From assembly GCF_026151205.1 (NCBI RefSeq), contig NC_087084.1, forward strand, positions 7,613,394-7,677,393: DNA of 64,000 nt, in the 5' to 3' direction. Shown one piece after another: positions 50,136 through 60,593 of the stretch. The DNA comes from Bolinopsis microptera. Its lineage: Eukaryota > Ctenophora > Tentaculata > Lobata > Bolinopsidae. Both the position numbers and the translations under genes were made by a program. Each line of letters starts with the position of its first letter. Position 1 is the first letter of the stretch. The notes beneath the pieces were generated by a model. That model made no database searches, was not told where the DNA came from, and was given only the letters and a program-made list of their open reading frames with translations.

Positions 50136-50839
50136 ATTTGAATTCACTTTAAAATGGCTCTTCCTGATCCAGTTTCAACCATAAATTAGACACAAAGCTC
50201 ATTTGCAGAAATAAAATGTTATACGACAAAGCATTAAAAAGTGTTGGGTTAGCACTTATCCATGCTAATATTGGAGCCCAATTACTCAATGATAATCTGA
50301 ACTGTTCTCACCAGTCACCACTGCACAATTGTAATTTTTATTTTGAAACCAATCTAACACGTTTGTCAATACGTCACATAATTATTTTAAACAACAGTTA
50401 AAAGTCGTGCTTTTATTAATGTTCTAGATACTAAAATATCAGCATAATTCAATAATCCAATAAAAGTTCCAATTAATCTAAAATAACATAGCATTATAAT
50501 CAATATTTTGATTCAGATGTATAAATTTTCCGTTATGTAGACGATATGTTTTTATTGTCTTCTTTTTTTTTGTTTTCATTTTTTTGTTGTTTTATATTCA
50601 TAATATATTATTATATTACATAATAACGATACTAGTGTCTAGTAATATCTTATTCAAAATCAACCTTGCGATCTATGGTCTTCCAATTAGTTATACAACA
50701 AAGTTTGTGGAATTTGTATGATATTATGAATAAGTTATTACGTAAAACCACTCATAATTTAACATTACTATCATCACTTTACTAATTACAGATAAGTTTC
50801 TAAAGATAAGTGATAGAAACTATATCATATCAATATCAG

Positions 50840-51852
50840 CGTATAATGTACTTAGTATACTTAATGTAATTAATGTACTTAGTATACTTAATGTACTTAA
50901 TGTACTTAATGTACTTAATGTAATTAATGTACTTAATGTACTTAATGTAATTAATGTACTTAATGTACTTAATGTACTTAATATAATTAATATACTTAAT
51001 GTACTTAATGTACTTAATGTACTTAATGTACTTAATGTACTTAATGTACTTAATGTTATTAATGTACTTAATGTACTTAATGTACTTAATGTACTTAATG
51101 TACTTAATGTACTTAATGTACTTAATGTACTTAATAAGCTTAATGTACTTAATGTGCTTAATGTACTTAATTTACTTAATGTACTTAATGTGCTTAATGT
51201 ACTTAATGTGCTTAATGTACTTAATGTGATTAATGTACTTAATGTACTTAATGTACTCAATGTACTCAATGTACTCAATGTACTCAATGTAATCAATGTA
51301 CTCAATGTACTCAATGTACTCAATGTACTCAATGTACGTAATGTACTCAATGTACTCAATGTACGTAATGTACTCAATGTACTCAATGTACTCAATGTAC
51401 TCAATGTACTCAATGTACTCAATGTACTCAATGTACTCAATGTACTCAATGTACTCAATGTACTCAATGTACTCAATGTACTCAATGTACTCAATGTACT
51501 CAATGTACTCAATGTACTCAATGTACCCAATGTACTCAATGTACTCAATGTACTTAATGTACTTAATGTACTCAATGTACTTAATGTACTCAATGTACTT
51601 AATAAACTTAATGTACTTAATGTACTTAATGTACTTAATGTACTTAATGTACTTAATGTATTTAATGTACTTAATGTACTTAATGTACTTAATGTACTTA
51701 ATGTACTTAATGTACTTAATGTACTTAATGTACTTAATGTACTTAATGTACTTAATGTACTTAATGTACTTAATGTACTTAATGTACTTAATGTACTTAA
51801 TGTACTTAATGTACTTAATGTACTTAATGTACTTAATGTACTTAATGTACTT
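50840..51852. repeat. 9-bp minisatellite (TGTACTTAA)n
   Basis: About 1 kb of 9-mers, roughly 110 copies. The left and right parts are mainly TGTACTTAA. A central block (about 51250-51560) is almost pure TGTACTCAA. The left part also has TAATTAATG and GTATACTTAG variants, and near 51130-51240 TGTGCTTAA variants alternate. Because the unit is a multiple of three, all frames stay open on both strands; these open frames are not genes. Confidence 0.95.
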
Positions 51853-52052
51853 TACAAATATTAATTTGTCCTGTTAAACTGACTCCCCTTCATAATTGTA
51901 TCTCATGTTTTAATTGCCTCTATTTTCATTGCTCATCTACTTTTGCTGCATATTATTTAAGTCGTTCATTTCTGGCGTTATCATCTAACTTGATCGTTTT
52001 TATACTGCTTTATCTCTCAAAATGCCGTCATAAGCTCTCTTCTTTGTCTTAG

Positions 52053-55000
52053 CTAATCATTTCTTTGTTTATCTCGTACTTCAGTCATCTCTGCTGTGCC
52101 TGGAACTTCTCCGTCTTGTACTGCCACACAATCCATCTCAATGGTCTCAACTGGTGATGATCGGTAAATTCTTGAACCAGTGATTAGGGTTCCGAGTCTT
52201 TGGATAGGTAAGCTTATAAGGTTTGTTACTGTTTTATCATAGATTAGTGGGTTTATGACGGAGTTGATCGGTAAAACAATCATGGAAAACAGGCCATACC
52301 AGGGTGTTGCATTTAGAACCTCAAGGGAATGTAGAACACATATCACTATGAAGGGTACCCAGCAAATGAAATCTGTAGTGATAATGATGGCGATTCTTAA
52401 GTTCATTTTCCTATTGCGTTGTGAAATCTGTTGGTTCCCTCCTGACTGTGTCAAACTTTTAGAGGATTTGCGAGATATGATGCCAATGATCAAGTATGAG
52501 GCTGTAATGAAAAAGAAGCACACAAAGTTCAGGGCAAGAATTGCCCATACCAAGTGCCTCTGTGGATCATTTTCTTTGACAAAATATTTGAAGAGGCAAA
52601 CACCATCGTTTCCATAGAAATTCACCTTTTGGATGTTTTTCGTGTAGTCTTCATAACCATTATCGTGAGAATACATCTCGGACATCATTTTGTTGATCAT
52701 ACGCCAGCTTAGTGTTGTTTCCTTCATTCTACCAAAGTATCCTTGAAAGACAGCAAATAGTGTCTGCTTGTTCATTGTTCCAATAAATACCTTTATCTCT
52801 TCTGCATACTTCATTCCATTGACAAAGAAATCCTCGAATTTGGAAATAATTGGGATTACAGCAATGACAATGGACGCCAACGTCATCATTAAAACACCTC
52901 CTGCAACTTGGAGTGATTTTACCAATGTAACTTCTCCCGGAATTCTCATGGAGTTGTGTATTCCGTAAATTCGGGTGAGGCTCAATGCACACATAGCAAA
53001 AAGCGAGACTTGAGATCCTATGGTGCTAAGAACTCCAATAGTTGAACATTGGATGCTGGTAATCCATCCGATCTGTTGGGTACAATATTCTTCCTTGAAG
53101 ATTACACCATCATAAATTGATATGACCAATAAGTAGATACCAACTAAAAGGTCTCCAAACGATATCATCATGATGAGGGACTTATTAAACAGAGCTACGG
53201 TAGTTCTACAGTTCTTTAAGGTTCCAGTATTTTTGGATATGATGATAAAATTAGCCAGGACGGCTAGAAATCCTATAATCCATGATGAAAATTTGAGAGC
53301 ATTCCCTTCTAGAATTTCTCTAGAACACTGATTATTGCATTCGTCTGTCAAATCCAGGCAGTCAAATGATCCGTCACATTTCTTTGTCACCGGTATGTAA
53401 CAACCGTTACATTTGAAATTGTTTGTGCAGCTGTCCTCATCCGAACCATCCCCGCAATTATCGATGAGATTGCATACTTCGGAATAATCAATGCAAGTGA
53501 TATTATTGTCACAGACGAAATATCTATTCGTATAAATATATCCATATGATTTTGTGACAAATGTTAGGAATTCGTTATTGGCTATCGTCCCTATTCTTTT
53601 ATGATGTTGTCCTGGGCACGCCTCATATCTAGGAATATTTCTCAGTGGACAGGAAGAGTTGACACACTTTTCTGCACAACTAGTGTACAAATATTGTTCT
53701 CCAAATATGTGGTCACAATTTTGAGTAACATTTGGCATTATAACCGTTGTATTGGTTCCTCCGTAAACGTTTTCATTTGAAAATATAAACGTGCTAATCG
53801 TGAAGCAATGATTTTTGAAGTTTTTAGTGTTTTTTATCCCCTTTATGCAGTATGATAAATGCTTTATTAGGCTTTTGTCAGTTGTTAAAACAGTTGTGGA
53901 CAGTTTCGGTTGTTTGCGGGACTCAGAGCAGATCTTATTTTCATTTCCACATGTTTCAACTCCATCACATAGTTTACTGAATTCCACATATCCAGGATCT
54001 CCCCATGGACAAAGGTACACATTTTCACACAACGTGTCTTTGCTGATAACATATCTTAATGATTTGGTGCTCCCACAAGTAGGCCAACTGTCATCTTCGT
54101 CGATTTCACTCAAACAGTCCTTAAACCCATCTCTTAACCAAGCTAGAGGTATTGGGAGTTCCCCTTTCTGGCCGCCACGTCTTTCACACTTTACCAGTGT
54201 CATGGTGATGCAGATACGATCAGTTTCATCACTTTTATCATTGCAGTCTGGTTGACCATCACACATTAAGTGCCTGTGAACAGTACACTGGCTAGAGGTT
54301 TGTATGCAATGATTCTCAAAGTTATCGTCACATATTGCCTTTTTACCAAAGCAGATCATTAGTTTTGATACAGAGGACAAGTATCCGTTAACAAGACATC
54401 TTACCCCTACTTTGGCGGGATCTTTACAGTTTGTTTGAAATGAAGCATAATCACTGCTGCTGCAGTAATCGCCACGAAAGTTAAAATGACCCATTAACTG
54501 GTAATTTAACACTGCACATCTTGTAAAGTTGTGTAGTGGTACTGTACGTCCAGTATTCCAATGTTCACAAGTATACTGTGTTTCATTAGTAACGGTACAC
54601 TTAGCTTCGTCCTCTCCGTTAACACAGTCTTTATTTCCATCACATATTATGTATGGTGTTATGTACTTTACTATTCCTGGTGTATACTTATCGTCACAAT
54701 ACATACCATATCTATATCCGTTACAGGTAGCCTCGTCCTCACAGTCGTAATTATCACATTCATCATTACAGATTTTGCTGGACACTACCTTTTTCCCACT
54801 CGGCATAGTTATTAGTTCGCTGCATCCCTCCTCATCTAATTCTGTATTAACACAGTCATGTTCACCGTGTACTGGTACTGTAAGTTTAGTATGGTAATGT
54901 TTACAAGTGTACTGTGTTTCATTAGTAACGGTACAGATAGCTTCGTCTTCTCCGTTAATACAGTCTTTTCGTCCATCACATATGATGTTTGGTGGCATGT

Positions 55001-55767
55001 AGTTTACTATTCCTGTTGTATACTTATCGTCACAATACATACCGTATCTGTATCCGTTACAGGTAGCCTCGTCCTCACAGAAGTACCCATCACATTCATC
55101 ATTACAGATTTTGCTGGACACTACCTTTTTCCCACTCGGCATAGTTATTAGTTCGCTGCATCCCTCCTCATCTAATTCTGTATTAACACAGTCATGTTCA
55201 CCGTTACAAATTATTTCACTATAATGTACTGAGTTCACGATGTCCCACGAAAGGTTACAGATAAATCCTCCACAAAGCATGTTGCCATTTCTTACGTCAA
55301 TATTATTTACAGTGACACTGGCATCATCACAAGCCTGATAATAGTGCGGATCATCGGAACATAAAGCTGTCCCTTCTTTCCCGTTGTTCGTCGAATAATA
55401 CTCCTCTGTGTTGTGGCACTTATAGAGTGTGTATTTATCGTTCCTCTGGTTTGTACATACCTGTTTCAAGAATCCTCTGTCTTCTTGAAAACTGCACAAT
55501 TCTGCAAAGTATTTTCATGAGCAATGTGCAATAAACTAAGCTTTTTATTCATTTACTTAAAACAAAAATAACTATCTTTAAACTGATATAGGTCGATTTT
55601 AATTTTTACACGTAATGATATAACTACTCAACTATATATAAGTAATAATTACCTTCGGACCATGACAAAGGATCTGTCATTCTGAATGAGCTTGTGGTAG
55701 TATAAATCGATGTCGCTGTATCTGATTTACCAAGTTTCAACAGGATCAGTAATATTGCAAGTTTCAT
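52053..55767 (-). CDS. LDLa-repeat seven-transmembrane receptor (LGR/GRL101-like 7TM, no LRR)
   Basis: Two-exon gene: exon 1 is 55767-55653 and exon 2 is 55501-52053, about 1187 residues. Exon 1 starts MKLAILLILLKLG, a signal peptide. Its donor GAAG|GTAATT joins acceptor TTTGCAG|AATTG in frame. The ectodomain (to about residue 770) contains LDLa modules with acidic calcium-binding ends (DCVNTELDEEGC, CDGRKDCINGEDEA, CGDGSDEDSC) and N-glycosylation sites. A rhodopsin-class 7TM follows from about residue 779: LAVLANFI in TM1, SFGDLLVGIYLL in TM2, LTRIYGI at the TM3 end (arginine kept, usual acidic neighbour replaced), TDFICWVPF in TM6, LPINSVINPLIYD in TM7, then a tail of about 60 residues. TM2, TM6 and TM7 resemble the LGR/relaxin-receptor and snail GRL101 group. 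Those carry leucine-rich repeats, which I do not see here. Ligand and G protein are unknown. It is convergent with the Ig-domain gene. Confidence 0.88.
54516..55187 (-). repeat. Tandem 112-residue duplication in the receptor ectodomain
   Basis: Two copies exactly 336 bp apart encode GEHDCVNTELDEEGC, GKKVVSSKICNDEC, CEDEATCNGYRYGMYCDDKY and CTVTNETQYTC in the same order. The DNA is nearly identical over long stretches, so the duplication is recent. Each copy carries LDLa-like modules, and the frame is kept. Confidence 0.9.
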
Positions 55768-55859
55768 AGCTGCATAGATAATATGTTAATTAAGATGGGA
55801 TTTAAAGGTGTTTGTAAATTTGTTCAAACACCGTTTATGGCCACAACTGTTTATGGCTA

Positions 55860-57235
55860 CTACCGACTCAAGTACACACAAAGCAACCTTAGACAGATAG
55901 AATCACACACTCATCACCCCCACACTTCAACACAACAAACATTTGGCTCCAGACCGCCGCCGCCTAAAAGTAACACTGTGCACATCCCTGCCTCTCACCT
56001 TACGACACCCTCACAAACTTTGACATACCAGCTCCCACATTCCATTTACCTCTTCTCATCATCCACCCCAAAGAAAGACACCACAGCTAAGACAGTCATC
56101 AACCTCTCCGGACAGACTCTTTCCACAGCAGAAAGCGACGTACTCTCTTTTGGCCTGAAATTCGTCCCGACACCCACATCAGATCCCACCCTTGAACTAA
56201 CTCCCCTTATTCAAAATGTCATCAAACAGCTTGGTGAAGGGACGGAAGCTCCCGCCACCTATCAGGTTACCTCTGTGTTATAATCCAAATTTTACAAACA
56301 ACGTGACATGACCCATGACAAATTGACTCCCCAACAACGTACAGCTCTCAAATCATTAAAATTTAATAATTATCTGAATTGAAATTTCTTCCTGCTGATA
56401 AGGGAAACCCCATTGAGGTGTTAACCCACTAACAATACATAAAAAAAGTTAACGGTCACTTGACCTCAGGTAGTTATACCCTTTTGAACAAACACCCCAC
56501 ACAATTTGTTACCTCCAAACTGTATAAACTTATAAAGTACTCAAGAAACTCCACAACGACAAGAAGATCACGACAGACCACCTCAAAAAGATGCGGAACC
56601 TCCACCCTAGATGGCCGGACAACCTAAGATCCATAAACCTGGCGCACCTATCCGTCCCGTAGTTAGCTTTTTCAAAATTCCCCTGCAAGCGCTCCACAAA
56701 GTCCTTGCTACATTCCTCAAACCCCTATGCCTCAAAGACTCCTCAGACTTCAAACACCGTCTCGACTCATTTCTTAATCCCCTTACTCATATCACACCTC
56801 CCTAGATGTCCAATCCCCTTACACCTCCTGTGACATGCGCCTGGCCCTTAAAACAATCATCTAGTCTTACGAACAGAATCCTACTCTCCTTCCCTCTTAC
56901 CTCACCACCACCACCATAAGTTCCTCATCAACTTTTGCCTCGATGCAACTCCTACCTCCAATTTAATGGCTCCCAATACGAAGGTGGCACCATGGGTTCC
57001 CCTTTATCGTTGAAATACGCCTTGCCGAGATAGAGCCCTTAGCCCTCTCCTCGTGTCTTGAGTGTCCTGACCCCCTAATTATATCTTCTCCCACTTCGTT
57101 GACGATGGCCTCGGATCCTTCAGAGACAGACAACACGCAGAATCCTTCCTCACCTTCCTCAACTTCTTCACCGAAGACCTCAAATTCAGCCAAGAACACG
57201 AAAAAGAAGAATCTCTAGGCTGCCAAGTTTCAACA
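55860..57235 (+). pseudogene. Broken Penelope-like reverse transcriptase
   Basis: Successive plus-strand pieces match the order of a Penelope-like element polymerase. An N-terminal INLSGQTLSTAESDVLSFGL and LKFVPTPTSD lie in the frame ending at 56282. Then LTPQQRTALKSLKFNN and PADKGNP follow at about 56320-56410, QPKIHKPGAPIRPVVS at about 56617-56664, SLDV (motif A) near 56803, GGTMGSPLSL (motif B) near 56980-57010, and FVDDGLGSF (catalytic aspartates, F in place of Y) near 57095. Several frameshifts and stops lie between them, so it is dead. No GIY-YIG endonuclease is visible downstream; the element stops near 57235. The 5' end lies less than 100 bp upstream of the receptor start codon, in the opposite orientation. 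Confidence 0.82.
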
Positions 57236-57564
57236 AAATAATTAATATTGCAAGTCTTTTTTCTTCTATCAGTTGTGACGGAATTGTAATGAAAAAAATC
57301 CATATATAATTATTTATGATATGTTTGATTTCTTGTTATTGTATGTCATTCAAATTTGGTAGACGGCCCCAACGTTAATGTGGCTTTTGCTATGTAGTCC
57401 GAGACGAAACGGAATCTCGTTAGCTTTTCGTGTTAAAAGCGATTTCTCGACGGTTATCACCTCTCTAGATGATTCTTAAAACATTTAGACTTCATGGCAA
57501 GGTTGAAATACATGCAATGAGGGCGTTTTCGGCCACACCCTTTTTCAGGGTTTCGCGGTCACTC

Positions 57565-57880
57565 GAATTATTGTATTTCAGCCCAGGAAGGTCTTAAAGA
57601 CTATTCCGATACACCAAAATGTGCCTAATAGCCTCATTTATATACAACTTATGAAGCAACATATACCTTAAAATGCTTTGTTTCGGAAATATGGCCGAAA
57701 AACGGTTTTTGGCTTGACGCAGTTCATAATTTCCGTGATTTTTGGCATTTCCGCCTAGGAAGGTCGTAGAGACTATTCTGATACACCAAAATGTGCCTAA
57801 TAGCCATATTTATATACAACTTATGAAGCAACATATACCCTAGAAGGCTTATTTTCGGAAATGTGGCTGAAAAAACGGAT
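57565..57880 (+). repeat. ~177-bp direct duplication inside the arm
   Basis: Two copies share CCAAAATGTGCCTAATAGCC then TATATACAACTTATGAAGCA and a GGAAAT-TGGC-GAAAAACGG end, about 177 bp apart. Both are also present, inverted, in the right arm (about 63350-63665), so the duplication predates the palindrome. Confidence 0.85.
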
Positions 57881-58010
57881 TTTTGTCGAGCAAACAATGA
57901 CAATATTCACAAATGGGCTATTGGACTGTTAATTAGAGCAACATGAGCAACACAGCATTTGTCACAAGATGTAAGATGACTCACTTTGTGTCCAGAAACA
58001 CCTACAAAAA

Positions 58011-58217
58011 TTGGAGAATGATCTACTTTATTGGGCATCTCTTTTAATGGGCCAGGCCAGCAGCATATTTGTGTCTTACGAAATGGCAATTTTTCAAAAT
58101 TACGGTTTCTTTAGTAAAGGTCAATGGGTCAGTTGCAAACAGCAAATTGTTCGCAATTGCCGACTTATGCACATCATATACTCAAAAACGCTCACATTAG
58201 GAGTCATTAGTAAATAA
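58011..58217 (+). other. Small open frame kept in both arms (left copy)
   Basis: A 68-residue frame starting MENDLLYWASLLMGQ is repeated in the right arm (63018-63224, minus) with a single residue change, C to Y, in WVSCKQQ. I do not recognise it. Preservation may only reflect the young age of the inverted repeat. A minus-strand frame also overlaps it, so coding status is doubtful. Confidence 0.3.
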
Positions 58218-58920
58218 CTAATACATGATTTGTGAAAACTCCAACAATTTTTCCTTGGTACCAATTTAAATAAAATGTGTGACGTGCCAGACCAAAATTC
58301 AACTTCAAATTTTTTATTTATTCATGCCATGAAACCATGATATATGTTCCATGAATACCGGACCTAAAATAAATCGGCACTGGATCCGGGCCAGATTGAC
58401 GCTTGACCACTGACCAGTATAAGTACCCCACTTTATAATCATAATTGACTTCACTGCCTCGACCAATATTGGTCTGTAATCCCTGGATTGAGATCTGTTG
58501 GCTGCAGTTTAATTTAGCTCATTTACCATAATAGTAATACCGCAGTGGTTTGGTTCGCATAGATTTTCCCATCGTATGATAATGTGTGTCATTCCCTCGT
58601 TTTTTAATCAAGTGGTTACTAGCTATACTAGCTCTTTTTTATTACAGCTGCCTCGAGATCTTATCTAGGGCACTAATACATTAGTACTAGAACATTAGAA
58701 CTGTAATTCTAGAACTTCAGATTAAGATTACTTGGCCGAATGGCAGGGTTCGAGATTCGACTCTAAAACGCTCAGTTTAGGAGTGATTAGTAGATAACTA
58801 CTGCATGATATGCGAAAACTCCAACTAGACAAGGATCATGCTTAATCAAAGTGTTCCTCGAATTGAACTTAAGTCTTGTAACCTACTGGAGTTTGGGCCA
58901 CTGAATTGATCTAGGTAAAC

Positions 58921-59409
58921 CTAAGATGAGGAGTACGAATGAGTCGGACTTTTCAATTTACTCGTGTCGTACGTACTTTTCAATTCTACTGAAAAGTTCT
59001 CCTTCTAGAAATCGATGGAAGAGTTCTAAATCGCATGTTACGGACTAATATTGAGCGTTTTCAAAAACTTGTGTTTCTATATTTCAATCGTCGATTAACT
59101 TAAACTTAAACTTTAAGAGAAACAAGCAGTTTAAATAAGTAAATTGTCTGGTAATTTTGTAGAATTTTTGTTTCACTTTTAAATGCTTGCCTGGCCTAAG
59201 AATTCTGTCTTTAATTTGTTCGCGAACGGTATCAGGTATATTTTCTCTAACATCGGCAATTAACAATTACATTTTACAACGGCCCCGATGATAATAATTC
59301 AAAAACAAAAAAATTCTATCTGAATCGTACGTCGTATGAGTCGGACTTTTCAAAAGTGCGTACAAGTACGTACTTTTCCCCCTAAACGAGTCCGTACTTC
59401 TCATCTTAG
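58921..59409. mobile_element. hAT-type MITE with 8-bp target duplication
   Basis: A 489-bp non-coding element with 17-bp terminal inverted repeats, CTAAGATGAGGAGTACG (58921-58937) and CGTACTTCTCATCTTAG (59393-59409), differing at one position. It is flanked by identical 8-bp direct repeats AGGTAAAC at 58913-58920 and 59410-59417. An 8-bp duplication is characteristic of hAT-superfamily insertion. Subterminal repeats GAGTCGGACTTTTCAA occur near both ends. It lies in the spacer of the large inverted repeat. Confidence 0.88.
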
Positions 59410-59417
59410 AGGTAAAC

Positions 59418-60279
59418 TATAGGTAAAAATATAATATTAATCATAAGCTAAAATGTACTAATCTTTGTATTCTAAATGGGGAAAAGAAGAAACATTGTCA
59501 GTCAGTCGAGAAAATTGTCAGTCAGGCTATATATATATATATGAATACGAACTGATATTAATTTTAGAATGTCGGGAAATTCATTAAGATTTTTATTCTT
59601 TGGTTTTTTAATTGTGCTACGAATCCGAGTTTGAGTTGATAACCCCGAATTTCCTGTTTGACTCTCAAAGAAAGGAACCAAGGCTTACGTTCCTCTTTTT
59701 GGCTCTGAGATCCAACTTTAAGATCGGACTTCGGAGATCCTCGCGTCGGAGATCATGTAAGTGTAACATCAGTACATGACATCAGACTTTTTTGCTTGAT
59801 ATTGGACCTATAAATCTAATTATATATTCGAAACAGCACGAGATGTAACCAAGGTTAATATAGATAAGATATACCAGCTTTAGGGGTTACAAGACCCCAC
59901 GAAAGGCAGGCAGAGCATCCTAAATCCTCATGCTATCCTCACGTTGACCATCTAGGTCAAAACTCCAGCCTCTCATTAAAAAACAGCTATTAGGCCCGAG
60001 ATCCGTCCATTGTCCCGTAGTGTCCCGTAAGTAAGAGATCGTTCAGATTTTGGTCATTTAGACCCCCTCCCCGCTCTAAAATCCACTTTACCCAAAGCTG
60101 GAAAAATGTCACATGTGAAACCTAAATAGCTAAATCAGCATCTCGAGACCTTCTATTATAAAACCCCGTGATCCTACTATAAGATTATAACTTATAAGGC
60201 ATAAAGGCATTGCATGCCGAAATTAAGATTCACTTCAACTGGTGATGTGAACCTGGTATGTTACCTGAATGCCCTCAGT
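59418..60279. other. Spacer of the large inverted repeat, no gene seen
   Basis: Unique non-coding sequence with a short (TA)n at about 59530. No domain, RNA gene or repeat is recognised. A small dispersed similarity to the arm ends just before 60280. Confidence 0.5.
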
Positions 60280-60593
60280 CAAATCTCGAACCCTGCTAAT
60301 GCTATTCTGCCAAGTAACCTTAATCTGAAGTTCTAGAATTACAGTTCTAATCTTCTAATGTTCTAGTATTTGTGCCCATGCCCCAGATAAGATCTCGAGG
60401 CAGCTCACAGCTGTAATAACAGAAGAAATAGCCAGTCACCACTTGATTAAAAAACGAGGGAATGACAGTTGACACACATTATCAAACGATGGGAAAATCT
60501 ATGCGACTGAAAAAAAGAATATGGGGTCATTCTGAAGTGGGAACCAGACCACTGCGGTATTATAAGAAATTAGCTAAATTAAATTTGACCAAA
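60280..60593 (-). mobile_element. Inner part of the right arm of the large inverted repeat
   Basis: Reverse complement of about 58520-58765, including CTCGAACCCTGC, AAGTTCTAGAATTACAG, AAGATCTCGAGGCAGCT and AAAACGAGGGAATGACA. A short insertion near 60510-60540 (GGGTCATTCTGAAG) is absent from the left arm. Similarity stops at TTAGCTAAATTAAA, where the satellite-unit copy begins, and resumes at 62587. Confidence 0.82.

Larger units (their letters stand above)
57413..58765 (+). mobile_element. Left arm of a large inverted repeat (foldback-type element)
   Basis: This arm is the reverse complement of 60280-60593 plus 62587-63831. The outer ends match from ATCTCGTTAGCTTTTCGTG at the left to its complement ending near 63831. 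Identity is high but not perfect. The arm contains a ~177-bp direct duplication (about 57565-57880), a ~68-residue open frame, and sequences resembling CCCTGGATTGAGATCTGTTG at the place where the other arm is interrupted. No transposase or clear target duplication was found at the outer ends. It could be a foldback element or a palindromic duplication. Confidence 0.85.

Noticed and set aside
50820-51877. Long open frames of Ser-Thr-Leu, Leu-Asn-Val and Met-Tyr-Ser/Leu repeats
   Set aside because: They are translations of the 9-bp minisatellite. A repeat length divisible by three keeps frames open on both strands without any coding function.
53815-55151. Plus-strand open frames across the receptor gene
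   Set aside because: They are antisense shadows of the clear 1148-residue minus-strand frame with LDLa and 7TM domains.
55499-55499. Receptor start at 55499
   Set aside because: The codon there is TTG, not ATG. A splice acceptor at 55503-55502 joins in frame to an upstream exon with a real ATG at 55767 and a signal peptide, which is the better start.
58738-58764. tRNA-like B box (GGTTCGAGATTC) suggesting a SINE
   Set aside because: The match to the B-box consensus fails at its last positions, no A box or cloverleaf fits, and the copy in the other arm is explained by the inverted repeat.
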